64,000 nucleotides of DNA from the NCBI RefSeq assembly GCF_019578655.1, contig NC_063261.1, forward strand, positions 26,825,126 through 26,889,125, given 5' to 3'. How positions within the stretch are numbered: position 1 is the stretch's first letter; every line of letters starts with the position of its first letter. The translations under genes and the position numbers were made by a program. A model generated the notes under the pieces. It had not been told where the DNA came from and did not search any database. It saw nothing but the letters and a program-made list of their open reading frames with translations. Shown here one piece after another: positions 43,988 through 55,666 of the stretch. This DNA is from Ricinus communis (taxonomy: Eukaryota > Streptophyta > Magnoliopsida > Malpighiales > Euphorbiaceae).

Positions 43988-44450
43988 CTACTTACTATAC
44001 ATATCATGAAATGTCGCATCTGTGGATTTTATTTTTTTTATCCAACCCCGGTTTTTTAAGCATATGTTATATTCTTCATATTCTTTATATAAAGATATAT
44101 TTTTTAATACAATAGTTATATGACAAGTCAATCTTTTTATCAGATAACCCCGCCCTCGAGCCTGAGGTTTTAATTTTGCACTTTCGTTGATTTCGGCTTT
44201 ACTAATGATTAAATTGGCTTCGTTGAAACCCATATTTTGGCGAGCGTTTGCTGTTGCGGAATAAATTAATTTTAAACGGAATAACATGCTCGATAAGGCA
44301 TAAGCTCAAGTATCATAAGTATTTCTTCATAAGAACATCCACGAATCTGATCAATTATTCTTCATGCTTTGTGAGTGGACATAATATATATTGGCCTAAA
44401 GCATATCTTTCCGTATATGGATCTCTCTTTTTCTTTCTTTTATTTATCAT
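43988..44450 (-). pseudogene. rpl22: rpl22 (ribosomal protein uL22), broken 5' half
   Basis: 50S ribosomal protein uL22. ATG 44448-44450 begins MINKRKKKR. A frameshift near 44390 and a stop in the SAHKA region break the N-terminal half, and another frame change lies near 44287. The remaining 99 codons (43988-44287) are open and carry the ANARQNMGF and [18 protein letters not shown] segments. rps3 starts 9 bp downstream, as in the plastid S10-type operon. Confidence 0.9.
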
Positions 44451-44520
44451 AAGATTTATTAACCTCTTTTTCTTTAATGTCATAAATAAAGTAATAATTT
44501 TAATGAACGAGAAAAGTTAG

Positions 44521-44923
44521 AAAAAAATTTAAATTGTAAAATGAAACTAATAAATATACATATCTTTAATTCTAAATTACTATTACTCTAAATCTAAATT
44601 ACAAAATACTATTCACTATTCAAATATCTATATTTTCCTTTTCAATTTAAATGAAACTTTTAAAATGAAAGAAAATTTTCAATTAAATTGAAATTTTCTT
44701 TTTTATTTATATTTAATATTAATTTTATTAATTTTATTTAATATTAATTTCAATCTTTTTTTATTTAATAATATTAATATTTTTATTTAATAATATTAAT
44801 ATTTTTATTTAATAATATTAATATTCATTTTTATTTAATATTTAAATATTTATTTAAATTTAAAATGAAATATTCATTTTATTAATTTTAAATATTAATT
44901 ATTTAAGAATTAAGATTAACAAA
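44521..44923. other. rps19-rpl22 spacer, AT-only low complexity
   Basis: Longer than usual for this gap. It is built from repeated AATATTAATATTTTTATTTA-like units at 44750-44830. No gene. Confidence 0.65.
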
Positions 44924-45200
44924 TTAACGACAAGATTTATTATCATTTTTTACATGTCCGAGAAATTTAGAGTAGGCACAAATTCTCCCAATTTATGGCC
45001 CACCATACGATCTGTTATATAAATAGGTAAATGCTCCTTTCCATTATGGATAGCAATAGTATGGCCGATCATTGTGGGTATAATGGTAGATGCCCGGGAC
45101 CACGTTACTATTATTTCTTTTTCTGCTTTTGTTTTAAGCTTATTTATTTTTTTTAATAAATGATTTGCTACAAAAGGATTTTTTTTAGTGAACGTGTCAC
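44924..45200 (-). pseudogene. rps19: rps19 (ribosomal protein uS19), two 1-bp deletions
   Basis: 30S ribosomal protein uS19 with a GTG start (45198-45200), as is common in plastids. One A is missing from the A-run after the first codons and one base near 44965. The core ([13 protein letters not shown] ... VGHKLGEF) is open but out of frame with the start. The span is 277 bp against 279. Highly AT-rich spacer (44521-44923) with TTTATTTAATATTAATA units follows. Confidence 0.92.
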
Positions 45201-45267
45201 AGTTAATTTCTCCTATTTTTTTATTATTTATTTTGAAAAGATGAAGAAACAAATTCTATTTTTTCTC

Positions 45268-46746
45268 TTATTTACTACGACGACGAAGAATCAAATTATC
45301 ACTATATTTATTCCTTTTTCTACTTCTTCTTCCAAGTGCAGGATAACCCCAAGGGGTTCATGGGTTCTTTTCACCAATCGTTCCTTACCACTCCCCACTG
45401 GATGGTCTATGGTTCATAACTACTCCTCTTACTATAGGACGCTTACCTAGCTGACATTTAGATCCGGCTCTACCCAAACTTTTCTAGTTCACCCCAATAT
45501 TCCCTACTTGTTCGACTGTTGCTGAGCAGTTTTTGAATATTAAATGAACCTCCCCAGAAGGTAATTTTAATGTGGCCGATTTCCCTTCTTTTGCAATGAG
45601 TTTCGCTACAGCACCTGCAGCTCTAGCTAATTGTCCATCCTTTCCAAATGTGATTTCTATGTTATGTGTGGTCGTGCCTAAGGGCATATCGGTTGAAGTA
45701 GATCTTCTTTTTTATCAATCAAAACCTCTTCCTAAACTATGCAAGCTTCTTCCAAAGTATACGACTTTCTAGGTGTAGATGATATCTATACAGATGGATC
45801 TTATATATCGTAAAATGAAAAAAAAAGTACTAAATGAGTGGATATATAGGAATCAAAATCTGTTAAATCGCTCATGTTATGCTCTTCTACATCCTAGGTC
45901 TTCTCGTTCCTTCATCTGGCTTATGCTCTTCATGTAGCATTCAGACCGAATGACTCTATGAAATTACGTCGATACTTCCATATATTAGGGGTAACGTAGG
46001 AGACATTTCTATTTTTTCCTCGGGGAATCTTTAGAATTACCACTGCTTAGCTTTCAATTCGCCTCTGACCATCAAATGAAATGTGAATAGCCCGTCCTCC
46101 TCTCTTTGAAAAAAAGGGTGCTTCCGGTTCTGTCGGTGCTTGAAACAATTTATTTTCTCCATATTACTATATCTCTAAAGTCAATAATTTTCTATGAGGA
46201 ACTACTGAACTCAATCACTTACTCTTGGGTTTACGTTGAGGTCTATCCTATAGAGGTACTCAATTTGGATCAGTGATTGATTTCTAGGTTTCGTCGTAAA
46301 CCTAATTGGTTACTTCCAATTACGTAAATCAATAGTTCAACCGCACTCAAAGGTAGGGCATTTCCCATTTTTATGGGAACTTTTGTACCATAAATAATGG
46401 TATCTCCAATTATAGCCCCTATAGGATGTAAAATATATCTCTTCTCACCGTCCCCATAGTGTATGAGACAAATGTATGCATTTCAATTAGGGTCGTATTC
46501 TATGGTTACGATTCTCCAATATATGTCTTTTTCATTCCGTCGAAAATCGATTTTACGGTATAGACGCTTATGACCTCCCCCTCTATGCCTTGTGTTAATG
46601 ATTCCTTTGGCGTTATGGCCTTTACCACAACAATGCTATCCATAGATCAAATTATTTCATGTATTTCGTATATTGGATTTCACTTGACTGTCTACGGCTC
46701 CATTGCGTGTGCTCGGGGTAGAAGTTTTGTATAAATGTATCGCCAT
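45268..46746 (-). pseudogene. rpl2: rpl2 (ribosomal protein uL2), two exons, broken
   Basis: 50S ribosomal protein uL2. Exon 1 is at about 46352-46746 (ATG 46744-46746, [21 protein letters not shown]), the group II intron at about 45694-46351 and exon 2 at 45268-45693 ([13 protein letters not shown] ... to TAA 45268-45270). Exon 1 has stops at two or three Arg/Gln codons. Exon 2 frame is lost after about 45480, although the VDHP(H)-type peptidyl-transferase region and RRSK end are traceable. Confidence 0.9.
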
Positions 46747-46764
46747 GCTATTAAGTATTTTGAT

Positions 46765-46789
46765 TTAAGTTATTTCTTTCTAAGAGGTG
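46765..46789 (-). pseudogene. rpl23: rpl23 3' end, separated by retrotransposon
   Basis: The last codons of rpl23 (…PPLRKK, stop around 46765-46770), 18 bp from rpl2 as in plastids. The gene resumes at 52957 after the inserted element. AGGTG at 46785-46789 is the left target duplication. Confidence 0.85.
46785..46789. repeat. target-site duplication AGGTG, left copy
   Basis: AGGTG at 46785-46789 and again at 52957-52961, directly flanking the LTR element. Joining the flanks with one copy restores the plastid rpl23 sequence. Confidence 0.92.
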
Positions 46790-48260
46790 TGATGTGTGCT
46801 ACTCGTGTTAGCTACAATCTAAGGCAGTGTACCTATCGATGCAGTCTAGCACTAATGGCGAGTATCAAGGTCGTATTCCTCGGGAAAGCGAAAGCCCAGA
46901 GTTACTCCTTTGTTCTTTGTTATATTAACCTAAAATGGATGATGAATAAATTCTAAACTAACTATTAACTACAAGCTAAGTTCTAAGGGAGATGCAGGAG
47001 TAATTGATAAGTGAAATAATCAAGACAAGAAGACAAACCCAAAGGGAATCTAAATTAGTTGGCAATTAAATAAAAGATAAAGGATCGGTGAGTCTAATTA
47101 TGCTACCCGTGGACGAATTCTTAACCGAATTCGGTTTCTCTCTCTCGATAACCGAATTCCTAAACCTAATAACTTAAAGTTGGAATCTCTTCCTAACGAT
47201 TGATTTTTAAATTAGCATTAAGCTTTAATCCGCCTCTATTAAGCTTTGTTAATTCTTAATCCGGCTAATTAATTATCCTTATCTCTAAGCGATTATTAAC
47301 CAGTTCTTGTTATTCAAAATTCTAATTGCCAAACGGATTTCTCAATCTCATAAAGCAATCTAAACATCACAATTCACAACGTCTCATGAATAATGCATAA
47401 TCTTATTTATACTAAAAACAAGAAGAATATAAAACCAACTCGAACAATCCAACAATATAATATCAAGCCAACATAGTAAAGAAATCCCAATGGATTAAAT
47501 CAATCTAGCTAATCATGTTCATGTTTAAAACAATCTAGGAAATCAATCACAATGAAAGAATAATGAAAATAAAACATGTACACCCTTTTCTCTCGAATTG
47601 GATGAACAACTCCAAATCTGGATCTAAACTTTGATTAATCTCCTAAACTGCCTCTTGAATTGCTTCCACTACTGTTTTGCACTCGAAACCTTGTGATTCT
47701 GGGATTCTTACTCCCCGCAACTCTCTCTCGCACTTAATACTGTGCAGAAACCGAACCAGCCACTAGGGCTCAATGTCACTCTTTTTCCCTCCCTCTAAGA
47801 AAAATGAATTTTTCTTATATATTTAACTCAAAGACCGGTAGTGGTCAAGGCCGTCTTGGTGGATCTCACCAACTAGGGTTTCACCATGACCGTGTTGCTC
47901 CCGTCGGCCGGCCACCATGGGCTGGCCGTGTTGGCTACGGAAACCGTGCCCAAACTATTGTTTTGAAGACCAAGTTTTGATGGTTGGTCACGGCCAGAGT
48001 CTAGGCCGTGATGGTCAGCACGGTCTTGACTCAGGCCGTGCTCAATGTGTGCAACGCAGGCTCTTGTCCGATCTTGATGAATTCTCGTCCGTTTCCGCAC
48101 GTATTGATCTATAATTGCTTAAACACCGATGATGGTCCTATAAATGTTCCTGAAATGCAAAAGAACATAAAACACAGGTGATCTAGGAATAAAAGCACAA
48201 TAATTGCTAAGAACATATGCAATAATATGCAAGTAAATATGTGTAAAACTATGCTCATCA
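46790..48260 (-). repeat. 3' LTR of the rpl23 element
   Basis: 1471 bp. On the plus strand it starts TGATGTGTGC and ends TGCTCATCA, that is TGATG...CATCA termini. It is an otherwise AT-rich LTR with a GC-rich island at about 47830-48075 full of GGCCGTG and CACGGCC words. It is closely similar to the 5' LTR except in that island. Confidence 0.93.
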
Positions 48261-48275
48261 AATTACCCCACACTT
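48261..48275 (-). other. polypurine-tract-like sequence
   Basis: On the minus strand, AAGTGTGGGGTAATT abuts the 3' LTR start (TGATGAGC). It is G-rich and in the correct position to prime plus-strand synthesis, though not a pure purine run. Confidence 0.55.
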
Positions 48276-50227
48276 AAGCTATTGCTTGTCCTCAAGCAAT
48301 TAACAACTCAACCCATAAAACTACAGTTAGCAATTCCTTTCAGTTTATGCCCCTAGTCCACAACAGAGAGTATTCAACACATCTCAAAGGTTACTCAATC
48401 ATAAATCAAATTACAAATCATTAACAAAGAATGGAAATAATATTAATGCAAGAGTAACTTAAATGATAACTCAATATAAACATCATGAACCAATGCCTCA
48501 CAGGGATCACTCAAGTCGCTCAAAGTGTATATTAGGTGAATAACAAATCCCTTAAAGCAAATGCACAAGACCCGCTCACCATAAGCTTGCTCATAAATCA
48601 TATCTTCGCTACTGTGAATAAGTAAATACCAGAATCAAAGGGTCTTTACCAAGGTTGTAATGGGGCTAGGGCAAAGGTACAGAGATTTGGATAGAAGTAT
48701 GAAAATGCTGGAATTCGTGCGATAAACAATAGTATATGCTCAAAGGATTAAATGCCTAAGATCACAAAAAGAATCATTCACTAAAATCCTACTTCATAGA
48801 ATAAGCAGCTGCAAATGCTCTAAATCCAATAAAAAGATAAATAATTAAAGAGATTTGTTTATTATATATATTTTTTTCTTCTTCTTCTTCCTTTTTTTTT
48901 TCAAAAGAAATGAACTAGCAGCTTATTAGCGACCGCTGCATACAACTCGAATAAACATAAAGAATATCAAATACAAATTGGATCAAAGGGAGCATTTAAA
49001 ATATCAAAAAGATTTTGTGAATTTACCAACATAGCAACTAGCATTTTAATCCCACATAAAGTTGAACATATCACATAAAGAAATTCCAGCATAAGGGTAA
49101 AGGAAAGATAAATGTAAACAATGGTATATTTGAAGTGTATAGGTGTAGATTATGAAGAAAAGGTTAAGGCTCAAAAACTGGCTAACTAATGGAAACATAA
49201 GGTGATAGGCTTTTGGTCAAATGTGGGGAATCCTAAATCGCCCAAATCATCTCATGGTATTCACAATATTCATGTAACTTCAACACGCATTACAAAGCAA
49301 GTTCTAGAAGCAAAGTTAAGTACAATGCACACTCAAACAAGAAATATAAAGAGCATAAGTATAATGAATGCTCAACTGGCTCAAAATCTCACTTTCAGGT
49401 GTGGTATTAGATGCAGTTGGTTCGCAACATCATTAATTGAATCATTACTTAAGAAACACATACATATGATATTATCAACGTTCTAAGTTAAAATTCGACA
49501 ATTCGAAAAAAATAATTAAATAACACCGGTTTAACCCTAAGTAGGTTGATGTGTAAAACACCATAAATTGTTTTCTAAGGACAATGAGCGAAAGAAAAGT
49601 AACTACAATTCTATAAATCAAGTAATCAATCGGCTCAAAAATAGCATACTCAAGTGCATAAAAACACAGTGTCCTAACATCCCTAAAAATACACAACACC
49701 TAGCCATGGCAATTTCGGATATATTAAAAATCCATATAAGAGATTAAGGTTTACCCATAAGCACCCCACACTTGAAGAGCACACCCTCGGTGTAAAATGT
49801 TATGGATACCCCGCATGGAATGCTCAACTAAGAGAACAAAGGCAATACAATCCAAGTGCATGACATGTATGGAAAAATAAAGTAAATAAATACAGGAAAA
49901 ATAAAAAGATCTAGGGGATCGCCTCGATCATCCATCGAGGCCGATGTTGTGGAAATTCGGTGCCTCCTCGGTAGAATCAAAATAATAAAATAAAGAAATA
50001 AAATCGAAACTGAAAATATGAAAACTAAAACTAATAAAATGTTTCAAAACAAAAGGTTAAAATATTAAAGATTAAAGATAAAGTTTGGGGTGCCTCCCAA
50101 AGCGCTTCTTTTTATGTGATGAGTCTTCTTACCGGACTCATGGTGAAAAGCAAATAGGCGTGATCGACGACCATCCATTCTTCTTCCAAGCAAATGGCTT
50201 CCAAGTATCCGCTTAGAGGGATAATCG

Positions 50228-50488
50228 TCAATGTCCTCTTCCGACTATCAAGCAAGTCGCCAAGATGATGGGCAAGACTCGCTCCTCGTATAATTGCACG
50301 TAGTCATGATGCTCTAGGGGCTCTTCCAATTTGAAAGCTGAAGTTTCACCAATTGGAAGGATTGATTGGGCAATTTCTTGGGAAGCGTCAATGGTTTCCT
50401 CTAGTCCTTGTCTTGGTTCACTTGCTAGAAGAAACTTGAGCTCCTCCAAGACTTCTTCATTGGATAACTCATGCTCATCTTCCATCAT
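50228..50488 (-). CDS. retroelement polyprotein fragment (86 codons)
   Basis: An acidic frame rich in Glu and Leu with the segment FKLEEPLEHHDYVQLYEERV. The same segment recurs in the second copy at 63676-63903, so it is a shared part of the family. I do not recognise a defined domain. Its place, just before the GGGAGGCACCCC motif, suggests the truncated end of a gag or gag-pol frame. Confidence 0.5.
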   Translation of the reverse strand: MMEDEHELSNEEVLEELKFLLASEPRQGLEETIDASQEIAQSILPIGETSAFKLEEPLEHHDYVQLYEERVLPIILATCLIVGRGH

Positions 50489-50867
50489 CAGAAGGGACTT
50501 GTGGAAAATCCACCAAAAATTCCTCTAACTGCAACTCAAAGCATCATCAACTGGTATTCTTGTTGGTAGTCTTTCGGGAGGGATCATGTTTGCCTCTTCC
50601 TTTCCGGTTCTATCTCCATGTTCAAAGAGTCGTCCGCATAAGCATCATCGTCAAATATAATAGATAAACCAGAAAATTCTCACCGAAGCATAAAGTGATG
50701 GCGCCAAATGTTCCCGGATTCATTTGATAGAGTTCTCGATTGCTCTTCGGCCTAGTAACTTGAAGATTAAGACTACTTGATGCTCTATGTTATTAATCGA
50801 GGCTTGTTGATCTTCAAGTATCCTCTCATTTGTTGGAATCTATCTTCAAGACTTGTAATGAACCTCA

Positions 50868-51296
50868 TCATCGGCTCTCCGACACTAACTTTTCATCTTG
50901 AGTTGAAGGTGCAAGAGTAGGTCGATGTAGTTGCTTTGAGATTCGGTGGTTCGGGCCATCTAAGCTCCATCCATAGGGTGAATGAGTACTCCACTCTTGA
51001 TTATAGGTGCTTCCATACGAGTCACTTGGCCAATTGCCTGTATAATTCACCTGTTCACAGTTATAAGAATAAGGAGTAAAATCACTGCACAATGGACAAT
51101 CATTACTCAAATGTAAACCACAATAAAATTCACAAAAGACTGGAGATGAAAGGATAGGAGAAGAGAGTTGATCGGTAGCCCTGCAAAACGATTCCACTCG
51201 AGCTTCTAAAGATGCACGGGTATCCCAATTTTTAGCACTCTCTTGGTTCCTAATCCCATTTTCCAATGCGTCACACAAAGAGTTTGAGTTTAGCAT
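50868..51296 (-). CDS. gag-like fragment (142 codons)
   Basis: An open frame beginning close to the 5' LTR with a Cys-rich stretch (CEFYCGLHLSNDCPLC), followed by EQVNYTGNW and YNQEWSTHSPYGWS. This order, a zinc-knuckle-like Cys/His cluster then a NYxGN ... TYNxxWxxHPxxxW stretch, resembles the 3' part of gag in plant Athila/Tat-type Ty3 elements. Most of gag and all of pol are absent. Confidence 0.6.
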   Translation of the reverse strand: MLNSNSLCDALENGIRNQESAKNWDTRASLEARVESFCRATDQLSSPILSSPVFCEFYCGLHLSNDCPLCSDFTPYSYNCEQVNYTGNWPSDSYGSTYNQEWSTHSPYGWSLDGPNHRISKQLHRPTLAPSTQDEKLVSESR

Positions 51297-51460
51297 TGAA
51301 CCTCCTTATCATTCACTATCTGAATCATAAACTTAAGCTAAATAAATATGTACAAATAAAATAAAATAAATAAACAAATAAAAATAAAAATCATAAAATA
51401 ATAAGAAAGAAAAAAAAATGGCTAAATTAACAAATAGCAAATTTCACTATAGTTTTTAAA

Positions 51461-51478
51461 CAATTCCCGACAGCGCCA
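51461..51478 (-). other. primer-binding-site-like sequence (tRNA-Asp type, degenerate)
   Basis: On the minus strand TGGCGCTGTCGGGAATTG starts five bases inside the 5' LTR end. It matches the first six bases and part of the rest of the complement of the plant tRNA-Asp 3' end (TGGCGCCGTTGCCGGGGA), with a small deletion. Identity as the primer site is an inference. Confidence 0.6.
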
Positions 51479-51483
51479 AAACT

Positions 51484-52956
51484 TGATGTGTGCTACTCGT
51501 GTTAGCTACAATCTAAGGAAGTGTACCTATCGATGCAGTCTAGCACTAATGGCGAGTATCAAGGTCGTATTCCTCGAGAAAGCGAAAGCCCAGAGTTACT
51601 CCTTTGTTCTTTGTTATATTAACCTAAAATGGATGATGAATAAATTCTAAACTAACTATTAACTACAAGCTAAGTTCTAAGGGAGATGCAGGAGTAATTG
51701 ATAAGTGAAATAATCAAGACAAGAAGACAAACCCAAAGGGAATCTAAATTAGTTGGCAATTAAACAAAAGATAAAGGATCGGTGAGTCTAATTATGCTAC
51801 CCGTGGATGAATTCTTAACCGAATTTGGTTTCTCTCTCGAGATAACCAAATTCCCAAACCTAATAACCTAAAGTTGGAATCTCTTCCTAACGATTGATTC
51901 TTAAATTAGCATTAAGCTTTAATCTACCTCTATTAAGCTTTGTTAATTCTTAATCCGACTAATTAATTATCCTTATCTCTAAGCGATTATTAACCAGTTC
52001 TTGTTATTCAAAATTCCAATTGCCAAACAGATTTCTCAATCTCATAAAGCAATCTAAACATCACAATTCACAACGTCTCATGATTAATGCATAATCTTAT
52101 TCATACTGAAAACAAGAAGAATACAAAACCAACTCGAACAATCCAACAATATAATATCAAGCCAACATAGTAAAGAAATCCCAATGGATTAAATCAATCT
52201 AGCTAATCATGTTCATGTTTAAAACAATCTAGGAAATCAATCACAATGAAAGAATAATGAAAATAAAACATGTACACCCTTTTCTCTCGAATTGGATGAA
52301 CAACTCCAAATCTGGATCTACACTTTGATTAATCTCCCAAACTACCTCTTGAATTGCTTCCACTACTGTTTTGCACTCGGAACCTTGCGATTCCGGGATT
52401 CTTACTCCCCGCAACTCTCTCTCGCACTTAATCATCGCAGAAACCGAACCGTACTAGGGCTCAATGTCACTCTTTTTCCCTCCCTCTAAGAAAAATGAAT
52501 TTTTCTTATATATTTAACTCAGCACGGCCGGAGTCCATGCCGTGCTGAAACTGTGGATCTCACCAACTAGGGTTTCACCATGACCGTGTTGCTCCCCGTG
52601 CTGGCCACCACGGGCCGTGCTAGAGGCTGTGTTGGCTACGGAAACCGTGCCCAAACTATTGTTTTGAAGACCAAGTTTTGATGGTTGGTCACGGCCAGAG
52701 TCTAGGCCGTGATGGTCAGCACGGCCTTGACTCAGCCGCTCAATGTGTGCAACGGGCTCTTGTCCGATCTTGATGAATTCTCGTCCGTTTCCGCACGTAT
52801 TGATCTATAATTGCTTAAACACCGATGATGGTCCTATAAATGTTCCTGAAATGCAAAAGAACATAAAACACGGGTGATCTGGGAATAAAAGCACAATAAT
52901 TGCTAAGAACATACGCAATAATATGCAAGCAAATATGTGTAAAACTATGCTCATTA
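51484..52956 (-). repeat. 5' LTR of the rpl23 element
   Basis: 1473 bp, plus-strand start TGATGTGTGC, end CATTA (CATCA with one change). By eye there are about eleven differences from the other LTR in the first ~430 bases, many of them C/T. The GC-rich island (about 52520-52750) differs in sequence and length from its partner. Confidence 0.93.
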
Positions 52957-53217
52957 AGGTGGAATAGAATAACCCGGTTGAAGAGTAATGATCATATGTC
53001 TGTAATGCATTGTATGTCCCATAATAGGTCTCATTCTTCTACCCTTTCTCGAGAGTCGATGGCTATTCATAGCTATTACCTTGACACCAAAGAAGAGTTC
53101 GACCCAATGCTTTATTTATGTCCTAGTTAATCCTGATTCGACATTAAAAGTATATTGATTTTTCCCCAATAACCGAATACTTTTGACTGTAAATACTGCA
53201 TATTTGATTCCATCCAT
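52957..53217 (-). pseudogene. rpl23: rpl23 main part (ribosomal protein uL23), interrupted
   Basis: 50S ribosomal protein uL23. ATG 53215-53217 (MDGIKYAVF) runs to the retrotransposon border at PGYSIPPL. One Glu codon reads as TAA near 53113. The VIAMNSHRL and [17 protein letters not shown] segments are kept. AGGTG at 52957-52961 is the right target duplication; the last codons lie at 46765-46789. Confidence 0.92.
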
Positions 53218-53382
53218 GAATCTATATTCCTCCCTATGAGTTATAGTCTCAATAAGAATGATAGTTCTTACTGTTTATATGTTAAGATATGAATATACCA
53301 CACCAATTCGTTATATATAGATGATGAGATTCCACTGATACAGAGCCAATTCCAGTAGACTTGTTGGAGGGTCCCATTAGCG

Positions 53383-53407
53383 TACATCCAGTAGGAATTG
53401 AACCTAT

Positions 53408-53440
<33 letters not shown>

Positions 53441-53456
53441 ATTCAGCCATGGATGC
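53383..53456 (-). tRNA. trnI-CAU: trnI-CAU
   Basis: The 74-nt plastid tRNA-Ile with anticodon CAU, which depends on lysidine modification. It lies between rpl23 and ycf2 as in the inverted repeat. Only one or two changes are seen, one of them in the last acceptor base pair. Confidence 0.9.
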
Positions 53457-53544
53457 TTAGCGGGGATCCTCGTTCATGGTGAATAACCAAATTCCAATTG
53501 AAATTAAATCTTTATGATAAATCAATGCAATTTAGGAGGAATCA

Positions 53545-55089
53545 ATGAAAGGACATCAATTCAAATCCTGGATTTTCAAATTGAGAGAGATCAAGAATTC
53601 TCACTATTTCTTAGATTCATGGACCCAATTCAATTCCGTGGGATCTTTCATTCACATTTTTTCCATCAAGAACGTTTTATAAAACTCTTGGACTCTCAAA
53701 TTTGGAGTATCTTACTTTCACGCAATTCACAGGGTTCAATAAGCAATCGATATTTCACGATCAAAGGTGTAGTACTATTTGTAGTAGTGGTCCTTATATA
53801 TCGTATTAACAATCGAAAGATGGTCAAAAGAAAAAATCTCTATTTGACAGAGCTTCTTCCTATACCTATGAATTCCATTGGCCCTAGAAATGATACATTG
53901 GAAGAATCTTTTTGGTCTTCCAATATCAATAGGTTGATTGTTTCACTCCTGTATCTTCCAAAAGGAAAAAAGATCTTTGAGAGCTCTTTCCTGGATCTGA
54001 AAGAGAGTACTTGGGTTCTCCCAATAACTAAAAAGTGTATCATGTTTGAATCTAACTAGGGTTCGTGGTGGTGGAGGAACTGGATCGAAAAAAAGAGGGA
54101 TTCTAGTTGTAAGATATCCAATGAAACCGTCGCTAGAATTGAGATCTCATTCAAAGAAAAAGATATCAAATATTTGGAGTTTCTTTTGTATATTATATGG
54201 ATGATTCAATCCACAAGGACCATGATTGGGAATTGTTTGATTGTCTTTATCCAAGGAAGGGGCGAAACATAATCAACTTGAATTCGGGACAGCTATTTGA
54301 AATCTTAGTGAAAGACTGGATTTGTTATCTCATGTTTGCTTTTCGTGAAAAAATATCAATTGAAGTGGAGGGTTTCTTCAAACAACAAGGAGCTCGGTCA
54401 ACTATTCAATCAAATGATATTGAGCATGTTTCCCATCTCTTCTCGAAAAAGAAGTGGGCTATTTCTTTGCAAAATTGTGCTCAATTTCATATGTGGCAAT
54501 TCCGCCAAGATCTCTTCGTTAGTTGGGGGAATAATTCGCACGAATAAGATTTTTTTAGGAACATATCGAGAGAGAATTGGATTTGGTTAGACAATGTGTG
54601 GTTGGTAAACAAGGATCGGTTTTTTAGTAAGGCACAAAATATGTCATCAAATATTCAATATGATTCCACAAGATCTAGTTTCATTCAAGGAAGGAATTCT
54701 AGCCAATTGAAAGGATCTTATGATCAATCTAGAGATCATTTCGATTCCATTAGTAATGAGGATTCGGAATATCACACATTGATCAATCAAAGAAAGATTC
54801 AACAACTAAAAGAAAGATCGATTCTTTGGGATCCTTCCTTTCTTCAAATGGAACGAACAGAGATAGAATCAGACCGATTCCCTAAATGCCTTTCTGGATA
54901 TTCCTCAATGTCCTGGCTATTCACAGAAGGTGAGAAGGAGATGAATAATCATCTGCTTCCAGAAGAAATCGAAAAATTTCTTGGGAATCCTACAAGATCC
55001 ATTCATTCTTTTTTCTCTGACAGATCATTAGAACTTCATCTGGGTTCGAATCCTACTGAGAGGTTCACTAGAGATCAGAAATTATTGAA

Positions 55090-55095
<6 letters not shown>
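53545..55095 (+). pseudogene. ycf2: ycf2 5' fragment (about the first 516 codons)
   Basis: Ycf2 is a large FtsH-related component of the plastid inner-membrane import motor complex. [11 protein letters not shown] begins at 53545. Frames shift near 53650, a stop near 54058 (after CIMFESN) follows, and further shifts occur near 54545-54596. The last unbroken run is 54596 to about 55090. At 55090-55095 the sequence jumps to ycf15 in the opposite orientation. The fragment therefore ends in a rearrangement, and codons about 517-840 of ycf2 are absent from the window. Confidence 0.93.
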
Positions 55096-55591
<496 letters not shown>

Positions 55592-55666
55592 TCAATTTTG
55601 TTCCACTTAATCCCTATTTCATGGCCACATATCTTTCAGGCTAAGGAATGGGAAACCTTTCTCCTA

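Larger units (their letters stand above)
48261..51483 (-). mobile_element. internal region of the rpl23 element, pol-less
   Basis: Reading on the minus strand, a degenerate primer-binding site is followed by gag-like frames at 51296-50868 and 50488-50228. A GAAGCGC...GGGAGGCACCCCAA motif (50085-50106) of the kind found just after the polyprotein in Athila/Tat elements comes next. About 1.8 kb of non-coding 3' sequence follows, with CTTCAAGTGTGGGG near 49763-49776, up to AAGTGTGGGGTAATT at the LTR border. Short frames elsewhere (for example 49202-49486) show no family resemblance. Confidence 0.75.
46790..52956 (-). mobile_element. LTR retrotransposon (Ty3-type, non-autonomous) in rpl23
   Basis: A complete 6167-bp element with two ~1.47-kb LTRs and a 5-bp target duplication (AGGTG). 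On the minus strand the order is 5' LTR (51484-52956), primer-binding-like site, gag remnants, a 3' untranslated stretch, a purine-rich tract, then the 3' LTR (46790-48260). No protease, reverse transcriptase or integrase is visible in the 3.2-kb interior. Placing it in Ty3 (Athila/Tat-like) rests on the tRNA-Asp-like primer site, the gag fragment and the GGGAGGC(A)CCCAA motif typical of those 3' regions. Confidence 0.88.

Noticed and set aside
47873..48114. Frames inside the LTRs (also 61154-61636)
   Set aside because: They arise from the GC-rich island of the LTR on both strands at once and are not shared intact between the three LTRs.
49202..49486. 94-codon plus-strand frame in the retroelement interior (and 62733-62996)
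   Set aside because: The frame is conserved between the two copies only because the DNA is. It is antisense to the element, with no recognisable domain.
52900..53130. 76-codon frame crossing the LTR and rpl23
   Set aside because: It spans the insertion border and runs antisense to rpl23, so it is a chance fusion.
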